64,000 nt of DNA. It comes from Riptortus pedestris (lineage: Eukaryota > Arthropoda > Insecta > Hemiptera > Alydidae). Each line of letters starts with the position of its first letter. The first letter of the stretch is position 1. The translations under genes were made by a program, and so were the position numbers. This document shows positions 22,898-54,600 of this stretch, piece after piece. The stretch is from positions 25,645,501 to 25,709,500 of the forward strand of contig CM032230.1 of the NCBI GenBank assembly GCA_019009955.1, given 5' to 3'. The notes under the pieces are model-generated. The model did not search any database, was not told the origin of the DNA, and worked only from the letters and a program-made list of their open reading frames with translations.

Positions 22898-23106
22898 TCA
22901 AAATTTTTCTTCAAATGTCCTACCTAGTAGTTGACGAAAATAAGGTCCGTTCAAAACTGTATATATATATATATATATATGCACACACACAGTCCTCATT
23001 TTCGTCATCTACTAAGTAGAATCGATGGACATTTGAAGAAAAATTTCAAAAATTGTGTCATGAGTACGACCTCAATAGCTGGTTTTCGGTAAGGGAAATC
23101 TGCTAA
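22133..23106 (+). mobile_element. Full-length H1 copy with (TG)n/(TA)n and an internal inverted duplication
   Basis: TCTGTCACGCAGGGGCTGCG to AAGGGAAATCTGCTAA. At the usual microsatellite site it carries (GT)n then (TA)n. Between 22897 and 23055 the block TCAAATGTCC...GACGAAAAT appears first in reverse, then forward around TA/CA repeats, forming a hairpin. Confidence 0.75.
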
Positions 23107-23344
23107 AAATGGGGCGTAGAGTATGTAACTTTCCCACTGCCCTCACTGCCATTTATGCAATATTAAAATCTAAAACTGTAAGTCAAACTGACACAATGGT
23201 AAGACTATAAGAATCCTTTATCCGGGAAGTTCATAATATTGTAAGTAATAAATTTATCAGAAGACAATTACAAAAACACGAATGCAAGATTTACTTAAAA
23301 ATATAGTATATATTTGATTTTATAATTTACATATTAATAAAAAG

Positions 23345-23350
23345 TTTATT
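23345..23350 (-). terminator. Poly(A) signal of EXOSC1
   Basis: AATAAA on the minus strand begins 4 bases after the TAG stop, so the 3' UTR could be very short. Confidence 0.6.
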
Positions 23351-23354
23351 GAAG

Positions 23355-41813
<18,459 letters not shown>

Positions 41814-42653
41814 TTCGTTCTCTTCTGATAAAATGAAATTAGTAAGAATAAATCACAAAGTAAAATAATATAAATGGAAACCCTAGTATCGCCACTTTAA
41901 AAGACGAGGGAATTGTAACCTCTTCAGAAGGCTTATAACAAATATATGTTTATAACCTTCACGCTTCCAGGGCTCAACCAAGACATAGAAGTATAAACAA
42001 CTTTTTCGTAATGTACTAAAATCAACTATTATTATTCATATTATTTTATAACATTGGCTATTATTATTTATTGCTGACGATTGCAAAAAATCATAGCTTG
42101 AAATGATTTCATTTATTAATGTTTTAATTTACGAGTTTAAGGGCTTTAATAAACAATAATAATTGTATTATGAAGGTTATAGCTTGGGTTATAGATAACA
42201 GGTGTTACCTTCGTACTGACTGTTCTCTTCGTGATCTACAGCCAGGTAGCAAACATTCTAACTTTGAGTAAGATTAGAATGATTATTATTAGTACCTCTT
42301 CATTCTGATTTAAATGTTGAAATTCCTAATCAGAACTTCAATAGTTTTCCAAAAGAAGATTTATACAGACAATTTATTGTAGTATATCTCGTCTTAAAAC
42401 GAGAGCAGTTCATTGTACATCAGTCGCCTACCTCTTTGGCTGGATATCAATGCGCATGCCCGTTTTAACACAGCATATCAAGTGGTCTTTCTGGCTCCTC
42501 TTGGTCGCGTCTCAAAAGTTACACGGTATTTCCTGACGGAGTCACACAAACTACACTTTCGGGATTAATTAATTTTGTTCTGCTGCTAGATGACCATTCG
42601 TCTAGCATATTTGAGTTGTGTCATTCATTTATTTGCAAGCAGTCAGCAGATAT
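41814..42653. promoter_or_regulatory. Divergent upstream region shared by EXOSC1 and TOPORS, including a probable TOPORS 5' UTR exon
   Basis: The EXOSC1 ATG (minus, 41813) and a probable TOPORS first exon ending at the strong donor GTAAGT at 42654 are head to head about 0.84 kb apart. The part from about 42390 to 42560 has more GC and more CpG than its surroundings. The region holds no recognised transposon apart from a SINE-tail remnant left of it. I see no clear TATA box, and the transcription starts cannot be fixed by eye. Confidence 0.5.
42590..42653 (+). other. Predicted uORF in the TOPORS 5' leader
   Basis: An ATG at 42590 reads 21 codons to the end of the putative first exon. Splicing to 44214 completes a TGA stop (T at 42653 plus GA). 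That TGA overlaps an ATG made by AT (42652-42653) plus G (44214), giving ATGA. This holds only if the 42654/44214 splice is real. Confidence 0.4.
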
Positions 42654-45600
42654 GTAAGTTCATTGAAATGTCTCATTCCGTCCTGTTCTTATCAACCTGT
42701 CATTTGACTTAGTTCCTAAAGCAAATTGTCTCTTTTCTCAATCCAGCTATAGGATTTTATAATAAATCGCCACTCAGTGCTAAACTAAGCGGATTTCATA
42801 CATGCTAGAATACTAATTCGTGATATCTCGCATTCTATATCTTGTTTCTCCTTAAATGATAACAGTTGTTGAAATTTAAGCTAGAGGTGTTTAGTGTTGC
42901 AAAGTACTTCTAATGTTAATTCTCATTATTATGAGTGGGTTGTCTGGATGCTGGAAACAAACCCATATTACTTGGTTAATTAGAATGTTAAAGAGAAATT
43001 GTTTTGTTGATAATTTTATTTTCGAACTTAATTATGGAGGTTATGCATAATATTTTTCTTTAAATCACCACTACTCCCGACCCGATTACGGTTATTAACG
43101 AACTTAAACTTTTTAGTTTTGCATGCATCTGTAAAATTGCGTGTATGATATCGATCCAATGAAAATTGTGGCATCTATGGCATAGAACGCTCACTTATGA
43201 AGTCGTAGCTCGCTTTTACCTCCATGTTTTAAACGACCGATGAATATAATACATCGTATTTAAACTTGGAATAACCATTTTGTGATATATTGACATATGT
43301 TGGAGTAGAAATATTGTCTGTCTTTTAGCAGATTTCCCTCAAGGGAAATCAGCTATTGAGGTCGTACTCATGACGCCATTTTCGAAATCTTTCTTCAAAT
43401 GTCCATCGATCCTACCCAGGAGATGACGAAAATGAGGTCCGTTCAAAACTACATATATATTGTGAAATACATTTATTCACTATCTTGAATTTTACCGAGA
43501 TAATTGCAGTTTTAAGCCAGCAGCAAACCACCACTTCTACTCATGTTATACAAACAAATACTCAGCTACATAATAAATAACATTATTCGAAGTTTAATTA
43601 CCAAAAATTGTTTTTAAGAGACATTTATTATACGAGATTCATACAAATATGTCCCGGTGACCCCCCCCCCCAACTCCCGTCTTAAGGTTTTGAAAATTTG
43701 ATCGATTGAGATAACAATTATTCTGACTAATTATTAATTAGAGTACTAGATATAGTAAATAGTTCTCAATAAAATTAATATGTTATATTATGATATATTT
43801 CAGTAATTGTTTTTCTTTCCGGTATGAGGCGGGCAGACCAGTACATTTCTAACCTAAAGCTTCCTGTCGGCAGATTATTGAAATTGGATGAAACATTTAT
43901 TTCCGTTTGCATTTATTCACGGTGGTGTTGTGTTACCAATTTGTAGATTGATTTATTACTAAACTTCACGAAGGAAATCTGGGTAGTTTACGCAGGCCCT
44001 GTGTGACGGACTTTTGTTGTTCAAATTTCATTAAAATCAGAGTCAGGTGAAATGACTGTTGATTTGACATGGAGTCACCCTACTAATGATATTCGTTTGT
44101 ACCTGAAATATAATGGGTGTATTTCTACTCTTTCTCCTTGAATATTCCTTCTTTTTTTTTAACCTTGTACGTCCCTTTCTTCATTAATACTATTTATTAT
44201 AATTTATTTTTAGGACTGGTATATCTGGAAATATCTACAAAATGGACGTCATGATGAATGATGCTAATGAAGAGCTGAATGAAATTCTTTCTACAATAAT
44301 GCCTCCTAGAACTCATGAATTTCGTTTTAATAATTTCGACTCTAATTCTCCGCTGGATTTGAGCTTGGTTGTGCGTAGATACAACAACGAATCTGACCTC
44401 AATTCTATAAATGAAAGCGGCGATAGAGTGATCATTTCTGAAGTTTCAGAATACTTTCCTCATACACCTTCATCTTGCACTCCAATTAACACGTCATCCG
44501 TAAGTACTGATTTTACTCAATACGCAAGTCATATCTATATAAATAAAATTCTTAGGTTTGTCTGATTTTCTATTTAAATTTGACCATTCCATGAGTAAAG
44601 GTTCTAAATTAAAAATTTGATGAAAGTGTAGTTCAACCCTCCCCCCCTTGGTGGCGCACTTTTCAAAATGACGACCGCGGCCATTTTGTTTTTCTAACTT
44701 TATCTTTTTTAACACTTTAGACTTTTGTGACCACATTCAAAAATTTCCAAAATACGGCATCGGTGGTTTTAACCGAGGGTGGGGATTTTAATTTTAACTT
44801 AACTTTTTGTAACTCACCTAATTTGTTGCATCCTTAGACGGTGACTAAACAAGATGGCGTAGGGGCGACTAAACTATGCTTTAGCCAAAAATGTTGTCTG
44901 TCTGTTCGCCCAAAATTATTTCTGTGGGCTTTTATATTTGTGAATCAACTATTGTAGTGATCAAGATAGGCTGTATTAGAATTCGTTTTTACAAATAGGG
45001 GTGGGGGTATACTTCCACTTCAAAACATATATTAGACAATATGTTCCTAAATATGATTTTATCGGGGGGGGGGGGGGGGGGAATGGCGAGAGAACAAATA
45101 GCGTAGAATAACAATTATACCCCTCAAATGTTTACTATATTTATTAATTTCGAAGTTCTGACTTATGGGCGCCAAAGGAGTTATTGATGTCCTGTGAAAT
45201 TGCCTCAACAGAACGGAACCAACATTTCTTTTTAAATTAAGGGATTCACACATTTTTGCTGTTTTAAACTTTACTACCACCCACCGTGTGGGGGACTTCG
45301 ACATCAAAACACATATTCATAAATACCTTTGTATAACATTGGTTTTACAGAGAGAAAAAAAATGTAAAGAACGAATAGTGTACAGATTTCATTTCAAAAA
45401 GACAAAGAAGTGTCCAACACTTCATACATTCTTCATTTGTTTACAGACGAACGAAGTTTCGTCGTATGTTTTTCTCCGAAACGATATGATGATATCGTTT
45501 TATTTAGTTGGGAAACTAGATATATTTGATCCCGCGAATGATAAGTAATTCATCTAATAGGTATATCACGCTTTATGCTAAAAACTGTATATTGATGATA

Positions 45601-48600
45601 ATAGTTGTAAGTAATCTTTTTTTTCATATAGAATTCGATTTACTAGCTTAATGTTTTTGGGTGCAACCCACCGTTTTAGTGACTTAACTACAAATGGCTC
45701 TAATGATTATAGATTTCGGGTGGGATATTCGTTTAAACATTCACAGGGAAAAACAAGGTCAATACTAATAAACATTTTTATGAATAACCACCATCAATAC
45801 CTAATGTCGTTTTCACGCTCAATTTAGATGTAAACATGTCGATATTTAAATTTCCTAGTGGAACTTGTTAAAATTCAATACAAAACTGTGTTATGTTTAG
45901 AATTGTGCTAGTTTAATTAAAATGTTTTTAAATTCCTCCCATCTGTAAAATAATTATTTTTTTTTTTTTTTTGAAGACAACACTGGGTATTGTAGACTAT
46001 CTTGATAACACTGGGTAGTCCTCCCTAGTTGTATGTATCCATAGGTTATGTGACTTTCCTTTGAGACCTCTTTTAAGTTTTCTGTGTCTCCATCTCGCGT
46101 TTAGTTGTTTTCCTTTACTTTTTTTCCTTATTTATTCAAAAGTTTTTTTTTTTAGTGTTATAATGACATTTAATTTCACGTTTAATAGTTTATTATAGCG
46201 AATGTAATCAAAATCGATTATGAACCTTATTACAAATTTTTTATTTATTATTTTTATTGTCATTGACATGTATCATGGCTAATGTGTTTGCACCAAAAAT
46301 AATTGAGCCTTAGCTTCCAGACCAAATTTGAGGTAATTAGTGTGTTTTGATTAATCAATAAATATACAATACATTGTATTTAAAATGTTTATTCTTTGCT
46401 ATTTATTGATAATTCACTTGTAACATAACAGATAATTTCAATTACAATTATATTTGAGTTTTTGTTAGAATGAGTGTTAAAATAAAAATATTCCTTTGTT
46501 GGTAGATTTTAGATTTTGCCATAGTCACTTTTAATAGAGTTAATTCATTGTTTTTTTATTAATTTTTCATATTGTGCAATTAGAACAAAGTTATTTCTCT
46601 TGTTTAAATTCTGTTACTATGTACTGGTCACATGACATTTATTGCCCATTTTAAGTTTTGTATGGAACATTACTTTTTTTTTTTATTTTTTTTTTTTTAA
46701 AGTTTTTAGGTCATATTCCTTTATATTATTTGCAGTGAAAATTCATACTTTATTTATTTAAGTTATCCATACTTATCTAACAAGTGGATTAAAGTCAAAG
46801 CCACAACCCATATTAAACAAGAAAGTCAAACATATTTTAATTGAGTTTGTAAAATATGATAAGAAATAAGTTTTTGGAAACAATCCTAATCTAAGTAGAT
46901 ATTTTCTTTGTAACAAATTCATCCTGTGCCTAACATTTTTTTGTAAGTTTCTAGTCTATGGTAATACATGTTACATTAATCAATGATATATATTTATACA
47001 TATTTTTGTACAATTTTAGTTTTACTAATGATGTTTTTCTATATCAAAAATGTATTTTTGAGTTATTTTTCTGAACCGTCAATCTTCTTTATTGGTCCTC
47101 TGAACCATCCATGAAACTGTACTCTGTATTAGAACCATTTCTTAATTTAACCTGAATTTTATTATTGACTGAAAGCAAGTTTAACAAGTTTTAATTCTCA
47201 AAAGATAAGAAATAAAAAGTAGCCATAATAAATCACATTTATTTTATTTAAACGATGTTCATTGCTTCTGTTTTAGATAATCATGGCTGACCAACTAAGT
47301 CATCGGGCTCCGCCAGCGAGCCCACCTCTAATGAAAACTGAGCCTATAGAGAGGCCGGAATCACCTGAAGCAAATTGTGCAATATGCTTGGAGGATTTTA
47401 CAAATAGATCTTATACTGATTCCTGTTACCATGAGTTCTGCTTTGTATGTTTGAGAGAATGGGCGAAAGTAAGTGCCGTTTGGAATAACTTTTAACATGC
47501 TTATAATTTTTAAGTATAATGAAGTAACACAAATCTAGTCATTAATAAAGATGATTTTTCCATTTGTTTGAATATGTTTATTAATGCCTGTGACTCACTG
47601 CATATTGTGAGATCTTGTACTCCTGTTCTTAGAGAAAAGATTCAAATTTTTATTAATGATACAGCTATGATTGAGGTGGACTGCTTCTTTGCAACACTAT
47701 CTCAGACATTAGGCCCATTGGAAGGGCCTGTTGAAATCTCTCCCTCCCCCCCACTTGTTGGTGTGATGGTTAATACTAGACTTTGCAAATAAACGTATTA
47801 TTTTAATTAATATATTAGATATTAAGAAAATGTTTGCTAAATGTTTTTGGAGTTCACTGACTTATAGATGGAAAAGTCATACGATGGATTTATGATAGAA
47901 TTACCTGACCCAAAAGCCATTAGATTAAAGAAAGTGTAAATCTCATGAATACCCTGGACAAAAAGGCAGTGTATATACAAGCAATGGTGATAGTGAAGTA
48001 TGAGGATCAGTTAATCAATTTTCATAGACATACATCTGAGAAATTTCATTGGGTACAGTAGTATGAAAAGAGTATGGCTCTGAAATACTCTATAATATTT
48101 TCTAACATTAGTAGTAACTGGGGAGAATAAAAACTCTACTGTTCCTCATTTACATGAATTTATTAATTCATTTACCACTTAATGTTTTAGACAGTTTCAA
48201 ACTGCTATTGGCGGAGGTTAGAGGAATTTATACCTGTTGGGAGCTTGATTACTATCAATCAGTCACTACTACTAACTATTATAAATGTTAAGTGAAGAAC
48301 TATTAGGTTTTTGGACTTCTTAATTATCGATTTGGAGTCTTTAATGAATCATGTTCTTTATTGCATTACTATATTTACCTTGTTCCTGTTAGAGATGGCA
48401 CATAGTAATATTTAGCATTTTACTACAATTATGGTCATAAGGTCACATATAACTATAAAAACACAGAGGATTTATGTGAATTTACACCTTATGAACAAAA
48501 CATGTAGTTGATACGTTGCTAAAATGGTGAATTTATATTCTTTTCCTTATAATTGAACTCCATCTCTCATCATGTATAAGTGGTAATAATCATAATTGTC

Positions 48601-51600
48601 CTATATTCTCAATGATTACAGACTTCTTGGTATGTTCGGACATTATTGTCAATTATTACATGCTTAGTATATGTGATGAATATGAAACATTATTTTCTAT
48701 ATTAAGACAGCAATTGTTTGTTGATGGCACATTACAAAATTAATTACCTATCATTGCTTTGGAAAATTGACTCGTTTAAAAAATTTCTCTTATATCAGTT
48801 GGCATGAGATGTTGCAGGATTGTCACCGACTAGTCTAGAAGTGCTGGACCTTGGGGTTATCTTACAACTGCCATGCAATAACAATAATTCCTATTTCTAA
48901 ACTAACACTAGATTTAACCCCTTCGGTAGCTACAGTAATTAAAATGCTCATTAATTAGTAATAACATTATAATGGGAAGTGTATTACAATATGGAGGCAT
49001 TGAAATGAGGTTTCCAAGTCACTCTACTGTTTGCATACCAAAATGGTAAGAGAATTTTATATGAGAGACTATGGACTATAATTACAGAGTACAAATTCCC
49101 AAAAAATTTTGTGAAATTTTTGTCATTCCATTGTGAAGTATGGTAAGGATCTCCATGTTTTCAAAGTAGATATAGCAGGTGCATGCCTTTCTACATTATT
49201 TTAGTTGTTTATACTTTCAAATGGCATTAATATTGAAATTAAAATCTAAATTTGAATTATATTTTTAATGAGGACCATATAATTTGTTTATGGGTTTTTA
49301 ATTTTCTTCTTATGTTAAATTAAATGTGCGTGTAATTTAAAATATACCAATAAGGTTTCACTTTTTATTTGTGCTCCATCATTAATTTTTGACTGGTCTA
49401 TGAATGATCATGGAAGTTAATAATAATTAGAATGCCGATACATTCTTTTAATATTTTAGAAAAAGAAAAAAAAACCTTACATGTACTACAGTTAAAGAAA
49501 AAAAAAATTTATATTTTTCCTCTTCTGAAATTGTCTTGAATTACTGTCCTTGTTTCGTGTTCCTTCGGGATTGATAATGGGTTCATGAAGGTCATAACAA
49601 ATACAATTTATGTTACTTCAGTAAAACATCGTCTTCTGCCTACTTGCTTTGTTATGGAAGTTGATACTGTTATCTATACTTATTATTTCAACAGCTGCTA
49701 TTAACTGTATTTCATTAAATCTTCTTCAGTATTATATACATACTTATTATTCACTTCTTAAATCTCTATTCTGCCAAATGTTTGATTTATTCGCTTATTT
49801 TCTTCTGACAGGCAAAATCTCAAATCCGATTAGTAAGAATTTTAATCTTTATCAGTATAAAGATAAAGAAGAAAAACCTGTCATGATTTTTCCTACAAAT
49901 GTAGCAGTATAGTGCTTAAAATTCTTTAAACTTAATAAAACAATTCCTTTAACATAAAAAAAAAAAAATGTTCCAACCAGACCTGAAAATATAAAAGTCC
50001 ATCACGCTGGAGCTGATTTCCAATACATTGGAATATATCTTGCAGATGATCTTATTTAACCATCTATTCTTTATTTCTCCCTCAGTAGGAAGCCTATGTA
50101 AACAGGAATTAAAATGTTAACTGAACATGAGATGCTTATTGACTGAGGTAATTAAAGTGAAAATTGAATGATTAAAAGTGGGTAGGCACAAAAGGCTGAG
50201 AACAACTACAAATAACTGTGATAATATTCGAGTTAGATAAAGCATGTATAAAACAATAGTTGTAAAAAAATGTTCAATCCGACTTCTTAACCAGCACCGA
50301 TAAAGAGCCGAATTCTTTTAATTAGATCTTTAGATTATCATGAAATGGTTAAATATTGAATGTGATGTTTATCTAATAAAAGCCATGTAGTTTAGAACGT
50401 AAAATCATTCATATCTCTTATTATGCGCAGACAAGTTTTAATTTTTTATTATCGTTCTCCTTTAAACACCCCCTCCCCCTTAATTGATTTTGATCAAAAG
50501 GAAAGGGAGACAACCAGGACCATACTGCAATCCATAGTATGAAATTTCAACATAGTAAGGTTAGTCATTTCTGTGTTAGTGAGCGTCAAAACAGATAATT
50601 CCATTGAAATCTGAAAACCGGAAATTTTCTGGATTACAATACATCCTTTACTAATACAGGGTTATCAGTGCAGAGTCCAAAGTCGTGAATCAAATAAGGT
50701 TACGGGGAAACTTATTTATAAATGTTTATTATATTTCTTCTTTATCTTCCCTCCCTAGCAGCTCTTAGTAAGGAAGTGCCTCTGTCCAAGTTTATTACAC
50801 TTCATTTCATCAAAAATGATGTAAATTTAATACATTTTATACTCTTCATCAGAGATTTACAAATCATTTTTATTGATTACAAAAAAATGTAGACTAGAAA
50901 GCACAGGTATAGAAATGAGGAAACATTGCTGCACTTCTGTGGAAAGAGTTTCATCTCTTCTAACTCACATAAGTTCTTAGTTATTTAGATATTTCTAAGA
51001 TTGTCTCTCTTAACACCACAGACATATTTTTTATAATGCTTTAACAATATTTTGAAATAAAAATAGGTGGGGAAAAAATTACCTATGTCAGCATTAAACC
51101 CCACACGAGGAGCACATGTCAGCAGATTTCCCTTAAGGGTGTGTGTGTGTGTGTGTGCCTGTCTGTCTGTCTGTTAACGTTCTAGCAGTCGCAACTTTTG
51201 TTTGATCGTTACCAAATATAATATTTTATCGTTTTATGTAAAAAGAAATATCAAGTTTGTTAATGACTGAAAACGGACCATTGGGAGGGGGGGTGTGGTT
51301 TAGAGGGCAATTTCAAAAATTCGAAATATCTCAGTCACTATGCGTCAGATCGAAAAATTGTATAGAATCAATCTTATTGCAAATTGAATGATCTATATAT
51401 GTTGTTCTATACATATTTTCTGTATCATGAATGTTAACCGAGATATTTAAATTTTATAATGGTTCAGCTTTCAGTAAACCCCCACTCCTGCTCATATGAT
51501 ATTAATAACATAATAATAATAATCATGGACCACTTCATTACAAGGTGAAATATCAAAAATTGTTTTCATTGAACTTTTGCTTCTTAAGATATATGCAATA

Positions 51601-54600
51601 TATATCTTCTTTTGATCCCACCCCTCCCCTCCCCTCTTTTGTTTTTGGATTACTAAAGTTTGAGATAAAAATGATTCTGATTCATTACAAATTACAGCAC
51701 TGGCTGTAGTAAATAGTTGTCAAAAAAATAAATTGTTATATTAAGATATACTTCATTAATTGTTTTTCTTTCCAGTCTAAAATATTTCTATCTGCTGCAA
51801 GGTTGGTTAACCTATTTGTTTACAATTCAGATGCTTTCCATTTTTGTATTTATTTGTGGTGGTGTTAGTAGTATGTAGATTTATCTATTGTAGACCTTTG
51901 TTTGGGAAATCTGCTTAGTTTACGCAGCCCCCTGTGTGATGGACTTTCTTTTAATTAACAAGATAATAGCTTCCTGCTAGTTCACTAGTCTAAGCAATAT
52001 TCTGTTTTTTTTTTAATTACATTATTATTATTAATTCTTTTAGATCAAACCAGAATGTCCACTTTGCAAGCAAAGATTTACTACAATCATTCACAATGTA
52101 AGATCTACTCAGGAGTATGATGAATACCACGTTGGTGTCCATCCTTCAGCGGCAGCTAATTTAAACCCAGCACAATCTCTTCTACTCAATTTGGCTTTCA
52201 GAGATCCGATTACCTCTTACCATCAACCTAGTTACAGGTAATTTTATTTAATAATAAAAATTAATACAATTCCAGCTTATCATATTGTTCCAAAATCGCA
52301 GCTGGCGTAGGCTAATAGGGAGGAGTGGTGGAAAGAGGTGAGTTTCAGTAGTAAATTTTGGAAGGTCCATATAGGGTGGCAGGGTGGGGTATGGGAAATC
52401 GCCTTGGTGGGTACCTAGACCTTTCGTCCAAGTTGAAAAATGAAGTTTCAAAAATAAAACATAAGACGATAGAACAGGCGTTTCACAGCGCTCAAGAAAA
52501 AGTATACTATCGAGTTCTATCGTCACATGTCAAGGTTATTCATTTCAAGGTACTGAATGAACAGGGTAAAAAACGAGAGTTTTTACCCGAATCGGTAAGT
52601 GATACTCGAAACGGTCATAAAAATACTTAATTTTGTGTGGGGATGGTTCAGAATAAAAAAATTGGGAACGGCTTATCTCATTTGGTACTTCAAATTCAAC
52701 AATTTTTCAAAGCAAAAAGCGTCATCTAGGTAGGATCGCTGGACATTTGAAGAAATTTTTTGAAAATCCTATCATGAGTACAACCTCAATAGCTAAGGGA
52801 ATTCTGCCAAAAGTGGATGTTATTATATCATTTATTATAAATGATGATTCATATCCAAAAAATTTATCTATAGTATTATTTATACTGGCAGAACCAACCA
52901 GTATAACACAATATAAAGTGATATGTCATAAGATAAAAAGAAATGTGTTTCTTGGAGTCTGACTTCTGTCTAACTGAATGTTTTAATTAGAAATATTAAC
53001 ATTGTTCTAATTGGTTTTAGGAACACCCTTGCATACAGAGCCATTGTAGAGGATAGCATGTTCAGGAGGCAGCACAGTGCCCTGAACCTCAGCCCTGCAC
53101 CACTGCTCTATATTCACCATCATCAGCCCCCTCTCATCCGTGCCCAGGAGCCCCCTGAGATTCCCACATATGATGACGTTGGAAGGATGCGTAATCGAAG
53201 GGAGGTTTACCGACACAATAGATGGGTGAGACCGTCTATATCTTCCAGGATTCGTGAGTCCAGCCCTGAATTCTACAGGTAAATAAAATTATAGCACTTT
53301 TGGAATTGGTTATTGACAAGTATTTAGTAATATTTTGTTTGTGGTCTATTTTCCTCAACAACAATCGCTCCTACGAGTCTACTCTGTTTTGGTCAAAAAG
53401 CTATATCACTACTGAAGTAGTCACTTATTGGTTCATATATCAGCAGTAGATCATTTTGTGGTAAAATAAATAATTCTTATTCATCAACCAAAAAAATGTA
53501 GCCAGTCCTACCTCAAGGATGGCACAGTGCAGTTCTCTGTATTATTTATATCAACAACATCCTAAAACTAAAAACGCTCTTTTATCCCTTTCTGCAGACG
53601 ATATAGGCACATACACGTCTTCCTATGGAATAGATAAAATAATAAATAGACTCCATAGTAGCTTCAACAAATTATCCAAATTTTTTACTAAGTGGAAGAT
53701 CAAAGTCAATACAGCGAAAACTCAAGCCATTATTTTTACTAAAAGAAGACTGAACATTCCAGACCAATCAAACTTTGGCAATAATCCTATATCATGGCTG
53801 AAATATATTAAATATTTAGGCATAATGTTAGACAAAGGATTAACATTTACGGAACAAGTAAATAAAACGTTTGATATAACAAAGTGATTGCCAGATTTTT
53901 CTTTTACTTTAATTCCAAATCAAAAATTAGCCATTAGAATAAATGCAAAGCCTGGATTAGATCAGGGGGTCATTCCACATCAATTCAACCACACCATGAC
54001 ACACATAATTCAGATTTTGTTGAAACTTATTTTAGGTGCTCTATTCATTGTTAAGAGAAACCATACCAAATATTTTTGATACGTCTTTAACGGTTTAGAT
54101 TTCTGGCCTCTTAAATTTTTGAGATTTTCGTGTTGTTTATCGATAGGGAGCAGTAAAGTTAATTTGTTTTGAATTAAAAAATAATTTATAACTTTCTTAT
54201 TTATGAACCAATTTTGATCAAATATTTTGTGTGTATTCATAAATATATTTAAAAACAATAAAAAAATAAACAAAGGTACCAAGTAAGTATTTGTGACCAG
54301 AAAAAAATTACAAATTGTCAATTTGAGTTTTTCTGAAAGCAAATAAATAGTTTCACGTTAAATTGAATATCTCCAAAAGGGAAACGGATAATAATGGAAA
54401 TCTTTTTTTTTTTTGGTTCTAAGACATGTGATCTATCACCAAAAGTAGTAAAATGAATGGTTATTTGACTCCTTCATTGTTTATTACAAGTTTAAAAATA
54501 AATATTTATAAACATTTAGAAATTTATATGATTTAAAAGAAAAGTGATAAATACAGGTAACTAAAAAGAAAGTTACAATACACAGTTTTAGTCTAAATGA

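Noticed and set aside
47568..47792. 74-codon ORF in TOPORS intron 2
   Set aside because: No recognisable motif and no splice sites in phase with the RING exons.
52248..52630. Overlapping ORFs on both strands in TOPORS intron 3
   Set aside because: The plus frame looks protein-like in places, but I found no motif, splice context or repeat partner that supports a gene.
53007..53216. 69-codon minus-strand ORF
   Set aside because: Antisense of TOPORS exon 4.
54010..54342. 110-codon minus-strand ORF in the palindrome
   Set aside because: It lies in the non-coding terminal part of the arm. The opposite arm does not keep the frame. Composition is low complexity.
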